Below, piece after piece: positions 1 through 8,119 of a DNA stretch of 64,000 nt. The notes beneath the pieces are model-generated. The model was not told the origin of the DNA and did no database searches. It saw nothing but the letters and a program-made list of their open reading frames with translations. Origin of the DNA: Microbulbifer celer (lineage in GTDB: Bacteria > Pseudomonadota > Gammaproteobacteria > Pseudomonadales > Cellvibrionaceae); NCBI RefSeq assembly GCF_020991125.1, contig NZ_CP087715.1, positions 2,073,501 through 2,137,500 on the forward strand, given 5' to 3'. Position 1 is the stretch's first letter. Each line of letters starts with the position of its first letter. Position numbers and translations under genes: made by a program.

Positions 1-686
1 TGTTCAGGCCCCGGCTCTGCCTGAGTAGCGTCCAGACCGGGCAACTCGGGCTCTACCGCTTGAGAACCAGGCTCCGGCGCTTCCTCTACAACGGAATCCA
101 TCAATGTCGGCACCTGTTCCTCCAGGTTCAAAGAGACCTGTTGCGGCTCCTGGCCCGGGGTATTGTCCGGCTCTGCAAGGCGGGAGGTCACAGGGTCAGC
201 TTCGCTCGGCGCACTAACCTCGGACTGATCCGGGCGCACTGGTTTGCTACCTGCCAGAGGTTTGCGAGAAGACTGAAAATTCTGCTGCACCTTGCGGTTA
301 ATCTGGCTTGCATCTTCCGGCTTGCGGCGCTGTACCACACGCACGGAGCCCGGCAATTCAGCCGCGATCTGCCGACGCTTTTCCGCCTCTTCGGGGTCGA
401 TATACTCGAGTTCTGCATCTACTGTACTGGCGACACTCGACTTGCTTTCATTTTGTCGACTGCGTGGCTTCGGGCTTTCGGATCTGGTGTTTCGTGCAGT
501 CGGCACAGGACGCGGCGATGACAATGCATCGTCCTCATCGTCAAAATCCAGATCAGCCCGCATGGAGCGGGAAAGATTGCGGGACACCTTCATGGTATCC
601 CGGTGTTTGAGATAGGCGCGGCGGGCACCATCGAGCACCACACACAGCAGCACCAGTGCCAGCACATTGATCAGCCAGTTATCCAT
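1..686 (-). CDS. zipA: Cell division protein ZipA, N-terminal part (truncated by window edge)
   Basis: ZipA anchors FtsZ to the inner membrane at the division septum. The start at 686 gives MDNWLINVLALVLL, a short periplasmic tip and one membrane helix, followed by a basic stretch and a long Pro/Glu/Gln-rich linker. This is the usual ZipA layout. The C-terminal FtsZ-binding globular domain lies beyond position 1 and cannot be seen. The start lies 53 bp downstream of the smc stop on the same strand, and smc-zipA is a common gammaproteobacterial order, often followed by ligA. The call rests on the helix-plus-linker architecture and on position next to smc; the linker itself is poorly conserved. 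Confidence 0.8.
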   Translation of the reverse strand, partial: MDNWLINVLALVLLCVVLDGARRAYLKHRDTMKVSRNLSRSMRADLDFDDEDDALSSPRPVPTARNTRSESPKPRSRQNESKSSVASTVDAELEYIDPEEAEKRRQIAAELPGSVRVVQRRKPEDASQINRKVQQNFQSSRKPLAGSKPVRPDQSEVSAPSEADPVTSRLAEPDNTPGQEPQQVSLNLEEQVPTLMDSVVEEAPEPGSQAVEPELPGLDATQAEPGPE

Positions 687-739
687 TTGCGCTCTCCCTC
701 CCTATACCGCCTTCAGCTTTGATTGCTTGTCGCTGTTCA

Positions 740-3700
740 TCAGGCTGACGCCAACTCTGCTGCTTCTTCCACGTCCACCGATACCAGACGGGATACACCC
801 GGCTCATGCATGGTGACCCCCAGCAACTGATCGGCCATCTCCATGGCAATCTTGTTGTGAGTAATATAGATGAACTGCACGTGTGCGGACATCTCCTGTA
901 CCATCCGTGCATAGCGCCCAACGTTGGCATCGTCCAGCGGGGCGTCTACCTCGTCCAGCATACAGAACGGTGCAGGATTGAGGCGGAAAATAGAGAAGAC
1001 CAGCGCAATCGCTGTCAGCGCCTTCTCACCACCGGAGAGCAGGTGGATGGTGCTGTTACGCTTGCCCGGTGGACGCGCCATAATCGCAATACCGGTGTCG
1101 AGCAGATCTTCGCCGGTGAGTTCCAGGTAAGCATGACCACCGCCAAATACTTTCGGGAACAGCTCCTGTAGGCCGGTATTGACCTGATCGAAGGTCTCCT
1201 TGAATCGGGTACGGGTTTCCTTGTCGATCTTGCGGATCGCGTTTTCCAGGGTTTCCAACGCGCCGGTAAGATCGTCGTACTGGCGATCCAGGTAATTTTT
1301 GCGCTCGGACTCCTGCTTGTATTCGTCAATCGCAGCCAGGTTGATCGCACCCAGACGGGAAATACGGGCGGCGACCAGTTCGATGTCCTGCTGTACCGCT
1401 TCGATATCCAGGCCGTCGGGAAGTTCCTCCAGCAGCTGATCCACATCGTGATCGGTTTCACGCAATTGCTCAATCAGGCCACTGCGCTGGGTTTCCAGCG
1501 ACTGCGCGGAAATTCGCTGCTGTTCCAGCTGCGCGCGCACGCCCTGCAGTGCCGATTCGGCCTTCTGGCGCTCCTGCTCCTGGCGACGCAGCTCTGAATC
1601 CACCTCTTCCAGCTTGCGGCGAGCCTCGCTCAGCTCGGTTTCCACCTCGATACGCGCCGCCAGCTTTTCTTCCAGTTCGCCCTGGAAGTCCTGAGACGGA
1701 TCCTGGGTTTCTTCCATCTGCAGCTGCAACTCTTCACGACGGACCTGCAGCCGCTCGACCTGTTCTTTCAGTACCTGCAGCGTCCGCTCCAGAGAGACCT
1801 TCTGGGTGCGCACGGACTGCTCACGCATGGCCAGCTCGTGGGCCCGGTCTTTATCTTCACGGGCGCGCTGACGGGCCGCATCCAGGGCTTCGCGCAACGC
1901 TTCGCGACGCGCCAGCAGGGATTCACGACGATCGGTATCGTCGCTCATGGCCTCCAGCGCTTCTTCCAGTTCGATACGGGCTTCGGAGATGGACTCGGAC
2001 TCCATTTCCAGCTGCTCACGCACTTCACCAATTTCCTGTTCGATACGTTGACGGCGCTCGCTCATCTGTTCCAGGCGGGCGCGCTGGGCGGAGAGCTGGC
2101 TGCGCAGGTCACCCGCGCGGCGGTTGAGCTGCTCGGCGTCGTTACGGGACTGCTCTATGCCGGACTCCAGATCACCGGCCTGGGCCCGCAGCGCTTCGCG
2201 CTGGGTCTGCAGCTCCTCGATTTTCGCCTCGCAGGCTTCAAGGGATGCTTCAAGATTCTCCAGCTCCTGTTTGCGCGCCAGCACACCGGCCTCGGCGTCG
2301 GCACCACGGCTTACCCGCAGCCAGTTGGGACCTACCCACAGGCCATCGCGGGTAACGATGGATTCATGGGCCTTCAGTTGGCCGCGCTGGGACAGCGCCG
2401 CATTGAGGTCTTCTGCGGTATAGATACCGTCAATCAGCCCCAACAGCCCCTGGGGACCTTCCACCACGTCTGCCAGCTTCGGCAGGCTGCCGCCGCTTGC
2501 GGATGCCACCTGCTGCTGATCAAAAAATACCGCCTGGCCGCCTTCCAGATCATTCAGCGACTGCTGCAGGCTCTCGATCTGATCGACACAGACCGCCTGT
2601 AGCTGGCCACCGAGCACGGTTTCTACCGCACTCTCCCAGCCGGAACGGGCACTGACCTGATCCGCCAGACGCGGGCGATCCTGCAGGTTCTGCTGTTGCA
2701 GCCAGTTGGCCACCGACTCGCCCTGCCCCAGAGCCGCCTGCTGCAGTGCTTCCAGAGACGCCTGGCGACCGCGGCCGGTCTGCAGTTCAAGGCGTTGCTT
2801 ATCCAATTCCGCTGCGATATCAGTTTCGCGGCGACGGATGTCGCTCAACTGCTCGGACTGCTCGCTGACCGCCTCGCGGCGCTCCGCAAGCTGCATTTCC
2901 AGCTCGGCGAGTTCTTCGTTCTGCTGCTCCAGCTCGAGGTTGTCGCCGCCGTCGGGCAGGCTCTCTCGCTCGCTTTTCAGCTTGCTGATACGTTCCTGCA
3001 GGCGCTGGCAGGAGGTTTCCAGGTGCTGGATACGGGATTGCTGGACTTCCGCCTTCTGGCGGGAGCCGGAAGCACCCTGGTTGAACTGATCCCACTCGTT
3101 CTGCCAGTCGCGCATCTGGTCTTCTGCAGTCTGCAGCGCCATGGCGGACTCTTCTTCCGCCGCCTGCACCATCTCCAGATCCGGCAGAATGACTTCCATT
3201 TCTGCATCAAATTCGGCGGTCTTTTCCTGATCCGCCGCCAGCAGGGACTGGGACTCCTGGTATTCCCTTTCGGTGCGGGACAGGTCGTTCTGGAGCTGGG
3301 AATTGCGCTCGCGGGCGTGGGCAATACTCTGTTCGAGGCGCGCGATATCCGCGCCGATGGCGTAAAAACGCCCCTGCACTTCGTTGAAACCGTCGGACAG
3401 CTCCTGGTGCGCCACGCGCTGGGTCTCGATACCGGTATCGCAACTTACCTGGCGGGTCACCAGCTCTTCGACGGTCAGTTCCAGCTCGCTGATCTGCTGC
3501 TGCTTGGCGTCTGCCTGATCGCGCAGATCGCGGTATTTCAGGGCCTGAAGGTGGGCCTTGTGGGTGCGCTCTTCCTCTTTGAAGCGACTGTACTTTTCTG
3601 CCGCGGCGGCCTGGCGCTCGAGACGGGAGAGCTGGCGGTCCAGTTCATCGCGGATATCGGTCAGGCGCTCCAGATTCTCATTGGTACGACGCATCCGGTT

Positions 3701-4243
3701 TTCAGTATCCCGGCGGCGCTCCTTGTACTTGGAAATACCCGCAGCTTCCTCGATATACACCCGCAGCTCTTCCGGCTTGGCCTCGATCAGCTTGGAGATC
3801 ATGCCCTGCTCGATGATGGCGTAGCTGCGCGGCCCCAGACCGGTACCCAGGAACAGGTCCGTCACATCCCGGCGGCGGCACTTTTCACCGTTCAGGTAGT
3901 AGTTGTTCTGGCCATCGCGGGTCACCCGGCGCTTGACGGAGATTTCGGTGAAGGCGGCATATTCGCCGGTAAGCTTGCCTGCGGAATTGTCGAACACCAG
4001 CTCGATGGAGGCCTGTCCCACGGGCTTGCGGCCACTGGACCCATTGAAGATGACATCGGTCATGGAGTCGCCGCGCAGGTTCTTGGCGGAAGACTCCCCC
4101 ATTACCCAGCGCACAGCGTCGATCGTGTTGGACTTACCACAGCCGTTGGGGCCGACCACGGCGCTCAGATTGGAGGGAAAGTAGACGGTCGTCGGATCCA
4201 CGAAGGATTTGAACCCCGCCAGCTTGATGCACTTCAAACGCAT
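740..4243 (-). CDS. smc: Chromosome partition protein SMC
   Basis: SMC ATPase of 1167 residues that compacts and helps segregate the chromosome. The N-terminal head carries Walker A GPNGCGKSNT (residues 31-40). Two long coiled-coil arms rich in Glu, Gln and Arg flank a hinge at about residues 500-640. The C-terminal head carries the signature LLSGGEKALTAIAL (from about 1068) and Walker B CMLDEVDAPLD (about 1094). Length is normal for the family and the frame is intact. No scpA or scpB is seen nearby, and the neighbour is zipA, as in pseudomonads. Long open frames on the opposite strand, one of 521 codons, come from biased codon use in the coiled coil. Confidence 0.97.
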   Translation of the reverse strand: MRLKCIKLAGFKSFVDPTTVYFPSNLSAVVGPNGCGKSNTIDAVRWVMGESSAKNLRGDSMTDVIFNGSSGRKPVGQASIELVFDNSAGKLTGEYAAFTEISVKRRVTRDGQNNYYLNGEKCRRRDVTDLFLGTGLGPRSYAIIEQGMISKLIEAKPEELRVYIEEAAGISKYKERRRDTENRMRRTNENLERLTDIRDELDRQLSRLERQAAAAEKYSRFKEEERTHKAHLQALKYRDLRDQADAKQQQISELELTVEELVTRQVSCDTGIETQRVAHQELSDGFNEVQGRFYAIGADIARLEQSIAHARERNSQLQNDLSRTEREYQESQSLLAADQEKTAEFDAEMEVILPDLEMVQAAEEESAMALQTAEDQMRDWQNEWDQFNQGASGSRQKAEVQQSRIQHLETSCQRLQERISKLKSERESLPDGGDNLELEQQNEELAELEMQLAERREAVSEQSEQLSDIRRRETDIAAELDKQRLELQTGRGRQASLEALQQAALGQGESVANWLQQQNLQDRPRLADQVSARSGWESAVETVLGGQLQAVCVDQIESLQQSLNDLEGGQAVFFDQQQVASASGGSLPKLADVVEGPQGLLGLIDGIYTAEDLNAALSQRGQLKAHESIVTRDGLWVGPNWLRVSRGADAEAGVLARKQELENLEASLEACEAKIEELQTQREALRAQAGDLESGIEQSRNDAEQLNRRAGDLRSQLSAQRARLEQMSERRQRIEQEIGEVREQLEMESESISEARIELEEALEAMSDDTDRRESLLARREALREALDAARQRAREDKDRAHELAMREQSVRTQKVSLERTLQVLKEQVERLQVRREELQLQMEETQDPSQDFQGELEEKLAARIEVETELSEARRKLEEVDSELRRQEQERQKAESALQGVRAQLEQQRISAQSLETQRSGLIEQLRETDHDVDQLLEELPDGLDIEAVQQDIELVAARISRLGAINLAAIDEYKQESERKNYLDRQYDDLTGALETLENAIRKIDKETRTRFKETFDQVNTGLQELFPKVFGGGHAYLELTGEDLLDTGIAIMARPPGKRNSTIHLLSGGEKALTAIALVFSIFRLNPAPFCMLDEVDAPLDDANVGRYARMVQEMSAHVQFIYITHNKIAMEMADQLLGVTMHEPGVSRLVSVDVEEAAELASA

Positions 4244-4515
4244 GGTCTTGAAACTCGGTAATACCTGGTATCCGTACGGCGAATTGGCGCCTGCCGGCGG
4301 ACACTCTTCGTTGTGATTCGGTTGTGTGTGCGGTTAATCAAAACCTGACTGACTGGTTCCCGCGCAACCGTGTCAGCCGGCACGGAAACACTACAGCAAA
4401 CCGCCGATTGTACATGGCTGCAGCAGCGGTTTCAGCGCTATTTTCGCCCCGCGGGAGAATGCCCGACAGTACGGCAACGCTGTTCACTTAAGCCGTTCGG
4501 TGTCGGGACAGTTAA

Positions 4516-5817
4516 CTACAGCTCTGTATCGATAGTGATGGCAATCGGCTGCGCAAACTCGGCACGCTTCAGGGTCACCACATCGCCCTGCCAGTCACCG
4601 GGCGCTGGGCGGGCATTGCCTTTGACCGCGAGCCGCGCCAATACCTGTACCTGATCAACGGTCTCGATACTACGCCCGGGCATCATCGCGCGCGACTCGT
4701 CGAGCACCACCTCGGCGGGTAGATCTGCCGCGGTCAGGCGCACAATGGCCAGAGGCATGGGGCTGTCTGTGCCCCGCGCGTAAATAAACACGGGCGTGTC
4801 CGGCGCTGCGTCGATCGCAGGAGACAGGCTCACCTGCACTCGAATACTGTCAGCGCCCGCGGCATCAGACGACGGTTGCTGCGGTGAACTGGCAACAACA
4901 GCGCTCGCCGGCGCGTCGGCATCATCGTCCATACCCGCCTCTGCCATCGCCCGCTCGGCCCGCGCCACACCGGCGGATAACGCTTGCGCCGCCCCCGAAC
5001 CGGACGTGGTTTGCGCAAGAGCTTTACGCCAGTAATCCCGCGCCGCCCGGAACTCCTCGCGCTCAAACGCGGCAATGCCGGCAAGCCCCAGCGCGGTGCC
5101 GTTATTGGGGTCTCCTTCCAGCACCTGATTGACCTGATCGGTCACCTCATCGGTCATTTTGGAACCACTGGCAAAAAACAATGCCTGCGCCAGCTCTGCG
5201 CGAATATGGGTCGCCTGCGGTTGACGGGCCACGATATACCGGTACTGCTTCACCGCACCGGACAGGTCGTTGCTGACCAAGAGGCGCTGCGCCAGCACAT
5301 AACGGCTGGAAAGGTCATCCGGGTGACTCTCCGCCCGCTCCCGCAGGCGCTGGGTGATGCTGGCCTCAGCCACACTATCCGTTGCTCCTGACTGACTGGA
5401 GACGATATCGCGGTACAGCGCCACGTCACCATGGGCGCCCCACGACAGGTACAGGCCGACGGCGCAGAAGGGGATTGCAAACGCGAGCACAAATAGCAGG
5501 CCACGACCGCCACCGCGCACTCCGGAGAGACGGTAGCTGGCGTGCTCTTCAACCATCAACTTGCGCGCCATCTCTGCACGCAGAGTCTTGAATTCTTTTT
5601 CGCTGATCGCGCCACTGGCACGGGAAGCCTCAAGCTCCGCTTCGTGCTCGCGAAACAGCGCGGCCTGGGTAGAGCGGGCAATAGACTCCGCTGCATTATC
5701 GGCGGCACCACCCTCGCTATTCGCCACGGGTTTACGCGAACGCCGCAACATCGGCCAGGCAATACACACGGCCAACGGCAGCAACAGGGCGCCAAGCATC
5801 AACCAAAGCTCAATCAT
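4516..5817 (-). CDS. ccmI: c-type cytochrome biogenesis protein CcmI
   Basis: CcmI works with CcmH and CcmF in presenting apocytochrome c for haem attachment in the periplasm. The protein has 433 residues. The N-terminus MIELWLMLGALLLPLAV forms a helix, a second helix lies near residue 100, and TPR-like repeats (ALFFASG, LGLAGIAAFE) follow, then a C-terminal periplasmic domain. The start at 5817 is chosen because its ATG overlaps the ccmH stop by 8 bp; an upstream in-frame start would run deeper into ccmH. It ends the ccm gene set, with a 272-bp gap before smc that shows no gene. Confidence 0.88.
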   Translation of the reverse strand: MIELWLMLGALLLPLAVCIAWPMLRRSRKPVANSEGGAADNAAESIARSTQAALFREHEAELEASRASGAISEKEFKTLRAEMARKLMVEEHASYRLSGVRGGGRGLLFVLAFAIPFCAVGLYLSWGAHGDVALYRDIVSSQSGATDSVAEASITQRLRERAESHPDDLSSRYVLAQRLLVSNDLSGAVKQYRYIVARQPQATHIRAELAQALFFASGSKMTDEVTDQVNQVLEGDPNNGTALGLAGIAAFEREEFRAARDYWRKALAQTTSGSGAAQALSAGVARAERAMAEAGMDDDADAPASAVVASSPQQPSSDAAGADSIRVQVSLSPAIDAAPDTPVFIYARGTDSPMPLAIVRLTAADLPAEVVLDESRAMMPGRSIETVDQVQVLARLAVKGNARPAPGDWQGDVVTLKRAEFAQPIAITIDTEL

Positions 5818-6343
5818 TGCGAGTTTCCTGTTCGTCCTGTTTACCGTGCCCGATCTGGTCTTCGCCAAGCAACCGCGCCAGCTGTCGCCGCTCGTTATCG
5901 GTCAACTCTTCGGCGTCGGCTGCCTGGGATTCACCACGACCACTGCGGGACCGCATCACGATCACGATCAGTGCCAACAGGCCCAGTGCAGCAAATACGC
6001 CCGGAGCCACCCACAGGGCCACGGTATTGCGCTGCAGCGGCGGCCGGTACAACACAAAATCACCGTAACGGGCGACCATATATTCGTTGATTTCCCGATC
6101 AGTGAACCCGTCCTCCAGCAGGCGGCGAATTTCACGGCGCAAATCTGTGGCCACCATGGAGTCGGAACCGGCCAGATTCTGGTTCTGGCACTTGGGGCAG
6201 CGCAACTCCTCAATCAGGATTTGATAGCGGGCCTGCAGCTCGGGGCTGGAGAGCTGCTCTACCTCTACGGAGGCACGCGCGACCGTTGCCAACAGTAAAG
6301 TCAGCATCGCGGCGGTTACGATCCATCGGGTTCTGTTTCGCAC
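5810..6343 (-). CDS. ccmH: Cytochrome c maturation protein CcmH
   Basis: Membrane-anchored thioredoxin-like reductant of the apocytochrome CXXCH motif in System I cytochrome c maturation. The 177-residue protein starts with a signal peptide (TAAMLTLLLATVARA). It contains the redox motif LRCPKCQNQNLAGSDS at about residues 47-62, and one membrane helix near residues 108-130. It lies directly upstream of ccmI with overlapping stop and start. It is separated from ccmG by yigZ and by a plus-strand tRNA pair, so it probably needs its own promoter in 6344-6509. Confidence 0.93.
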   Translation of the reverse strand: MRNRTRWIVTAAMLTLLLATVARASVEVEQLSSPELQARYQILIEELRCPKCQNQNLAGSDSMVATDLRREIRRLLEDGFTDREINEYMVARYGDFVLYRPPLQRNTVALWVAPGVFAALGLLALIVIVMRSRSGRGESQAADAEELTDNERRQLARLLGEDQIGHGKQDEQETRND

Positions 6344-6464
6344 TGAGAAGTCTCCGGTGAAATATCGGGCGATTATATCAGTGCCACGACGACGCTACAC
6401 GCACTGAAAACCAGGCCTGAAATTGCTTAAGATGTTGAAACACAAAAAAAATTTTCAGAAAGCG

Positions 6465-6495
6465 TTGACGCCCCAAAAAAAATCATTACTATACG
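6465..6495 (+). promoter_or_regulatory. Putative sigma70 promoter of the Val/Asp tRNA genes
   Basis: TTGACG at 6465-6470 and TATACG at 6490-6495 lie just upstream of tRNA-Val. The spacer is 19 bp, or about 16 bp if TACTAT at 6487 is taken as the -10. The surrounding sequence is A-rich. Position and motif are the only evidence. Confidence 0.5.
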
Positions 6496-6509
6496 CAGCT
6501 CCTGACGCG

Positions 6510-6585
6510 GGGTGGTTAGCTCAGTTGGGAGAGCGACGGCCTTACAAGCCGTAGGTCACAGGTTCGACCCCTGTACCACCCACCA
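6510..6585 (+). tRNA. tRNA-Val (anticodon TAC)
   Basis: 76-nt cloverleaf. The acceptor arms GGGTGGT and ACCACCC pair, the D-loop contains AGCTCAGTTGGGAGAGC, the anticodon loop is CTTACAA with anticodon TAC, the T-loop is GGTTCGACCCC, and CCA is encoded. It lies 49 bp upstream of tRNA-Asp on the same strand, so the two are probably co-transcribed. Confidence 0.97.
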
Positions 6586-6634
6586 CTTCCCTTTCACCTG
6601 CCAGGCAGGTTTTATCAAGGGAAGCAGGATACGC

Positions 6635-6711
6635 GGACCGGTAGTTCAGTTGGTTAGAATGCCGGCCTGTCACGCCGGAGGTCGCGGGTTCGAGTCCCGT
6701 CCGGTCCGCCA
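6635..6711 (+). tRNA. tRNA-Asp (anticodon GTC)
   Basis: 77-nt cloverleaf. The acceptor arms GGACCGG and CCGGTCC pair, the anticodon loop is CTGTCAC with anticodon GTC, the T-arm contains GGGTTCGAGTCCC, and CCA is encoded. It is followed after 8 bp by a strong hairpin terminator. Confidence 0.97.
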
Positions 6712-6719
6712 CTACAATG

Positions 6720-6752
6720 AAGGCCCTGTTCGAAAGAACAGGGCCTTTTTTG
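6720..6752 (+). terminator. Rho-independent terminator after tRNA-Asp
   Basis: The inverted repeat AGGCCCTGTTC / GAACAGGGCCT with a GAAA loop is followed by a T run (TTTTTT). It is well placed to end the two-tRNA transcript. Confidence 0.9.
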
Positions 6753-6942
6753 TATGCGCCGGATGAATGCGTGCCGAATAAACCCGCGAGTTCACCCAGC
6801 ATCTTTCCTCTGATTCTACCGCTGCAAGTTCACATCAAAGCGCATCCCAAAAACACCCGATCTTCCCGGAAAAATTCAAAGCTACTAAAAATTCAAAGCC
6901 ACTAAAGCGGTAAGGAAATTCGGCGCGGAAAATACATTTGCT

Positions 6943-7542
6943 TCATCTGGTTTCATCAATTTGGCAACCCTCCGCGACCAACATCGCCTTCAGCTCGGGC
7001 CACTGATCCTCGGGCAGCGAGAGGTTCAGGCAAACGCGATCGCTGTACTCCACCGCCTCACAGTGGCCCCGATGTTGTTCCAGCAGAAAGCGCAGACGCG
7101 ACTCCTGCGCAAAACCACAGCACACGCGTCGTTGCAGCACAGCGACATGACGCTGCAACTGAGCTTGCTGCAAAGCCGCACCCACGGCTCCCCGGTACGC
7201 GCGCATCAGGCCGCCAACGCCCAGCTTGGTGCCACCAAAATAGCGCGTCACTATCGCACCCACATTCCCCACGCCCTGCTTGAGCAGCAACTCCAGCATC
7301 GGACGCCCGGCACTACCACCGGGCTCACCATCGTCATCCGACTGCATGACTTCCGGGTTATCGGGATTTCCAATGACCAGTGCCGTACAGTGATGCGACG
7401 CATCGGGGTACTGACTGCGAATGGTTTCCAATTGACGTAAAAAAGCCGCTTTATCGGTTACCGGTCCCAACCAGCAGATAAAGCGGCTTTTCCTGTCTTC
7501 GGTTTCAGTTACAACGGGAGAGCAGGGAATCTGATAACTCAC
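6943..7542 (-). CDS. yigZ: YigZ/IMPACT family protein
   Basis: 199-residue member of the UPF0029/IMPACT family, whose relatives are tied to translation control; the bacterial role is not settled. The N-terminal domain shows the family motif DDGEPGGSAGRPML (about residues 70-83) and then VTRYFGGTKLGVGGL (about 99-113). A smaller C-terminal domain follows. The start at 7542 (MSYQIPCSP) overlaps the 3' end of ccmG by 38 bp, so translation of the two may be coupled. It sits inside the ccm region between ccmG and ccmH, which is unusual for a gene with no known link to cytochromes. Confidence 0.9.
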   Translation of the reverse strand: MSYQIPCSPVVTETEDRKSRFICWLGPVTDKAAFLRQLETIRSQYPDASHHCTALVIGNPDNPEVMQSDDDGEPGGSAGRPMLELLLKQGVGNVGAIVTRYFGGTKLGVGGLMRAYRGAVGAALQQAQLQRHVAVLQRRVCCGFAQESRLRFLLEQHRGHCEAVEYSDRVCLNLSLPEDQWPELKAMLVAEGCQIDETR

Positions 7543-8086
7543 CGGAAAACTCGTCCCATGGTTGCTCCTTCAGTCGGTCATAGAGTGGCTGCAACTTGGT
7601 CTGCCAGACCCGGTCATCTACTACGCCCACATGCTTGCATCGGATAGTGCCGCCGGCGTCCACCAGAAACGTTTCCGGTGCGCCAAACACACCCAGATCC
7701 AATGCCAGGCGCCCTTCCACATCAGCAACGGAGAAAACGTACGGGTTGTGGAATTTTTCCAACCACTTTTGCGCCGCTTCGTTATCATCCTTCAGGTTGA
7801 TGCCGACTATAGGCACGCCGTCTTCCGCCAACTGATTGAGATAAGGATGCTCCACCCGGCAGGAGACACACCAGGTTGCCCATACATTCAGAAGCAACGG
7901 TGTGCGGGGAAGGTCGGATTTTTTCAACTCACGATTGGACTCCACATCCAGCAACGCAAACTCCGGTACCGGCTTGTTGACCAGCGCCGACGGCATATCC
8001 TGCGGGTTCAATGACAGGCCGCGCCAGAACAGCAGTGCCAGTGCAGCGAAAATAATCAGCGGTAAAAACAGTTTTAGCCGGGCCAT
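7505..8086 (-). CDS. ccmG: Thiol:disulfide interchange protein CcmG (DsbE)
   Basis: Membrane-tethered periplasmic thioredoxin that keeps the apocytochrome haem-binding cysteines reduced. The 193-residue protein begins with a signal anchor (LKLFLPLIIFAALALLFW). It has the active site WCVSC within LLNVWATWCVSCRVEHP (about residues 65-81) and the cis-Pro region GAPETFLVD. A Shine-Dalgarno AAGGAGTG precedes the start. The start lies 33 bp after the ccmF stop, and the 3' end overlaps yigZ. Confidence 0.95.
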   Translation of the reverse strand: MARLKLFLPLIIFAALALLFWRGLSLNPQDMPSALVNKPVPEFALLDVESNRELKKSDLPRTPLLLNVWATWCVSCRVEHPYLNQLAEDGVPIVGINLKDDNEAAQKWLEKFHNPYVFSVADVEGRLALDLGVFGAPETFLVDAGGTIRCKHVGVVDDRVWQTKLQPLYDRLKEQPWDEFSGELSDSLLSRCN

Positions 8087-8119
8087 GGGTTTTCAGCACT
8101 CCTTCTAGATCAGCGCGAC

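Noticed and set aside
2696..4261. 521-codon open frame on the plus strand opposite smc
   Set aside because: It mirrors the SMC coiled coil and lacks a ribosome site or recognisable domain; biased codon use produces long antisense frames here.
6190..6802. Short frames crossing the Val and Asp tRNA genes
   Set aside because: They are chance frames through tRNA sequence, as also happens at 16190-16414, 44717-44920 and 50103-50752.
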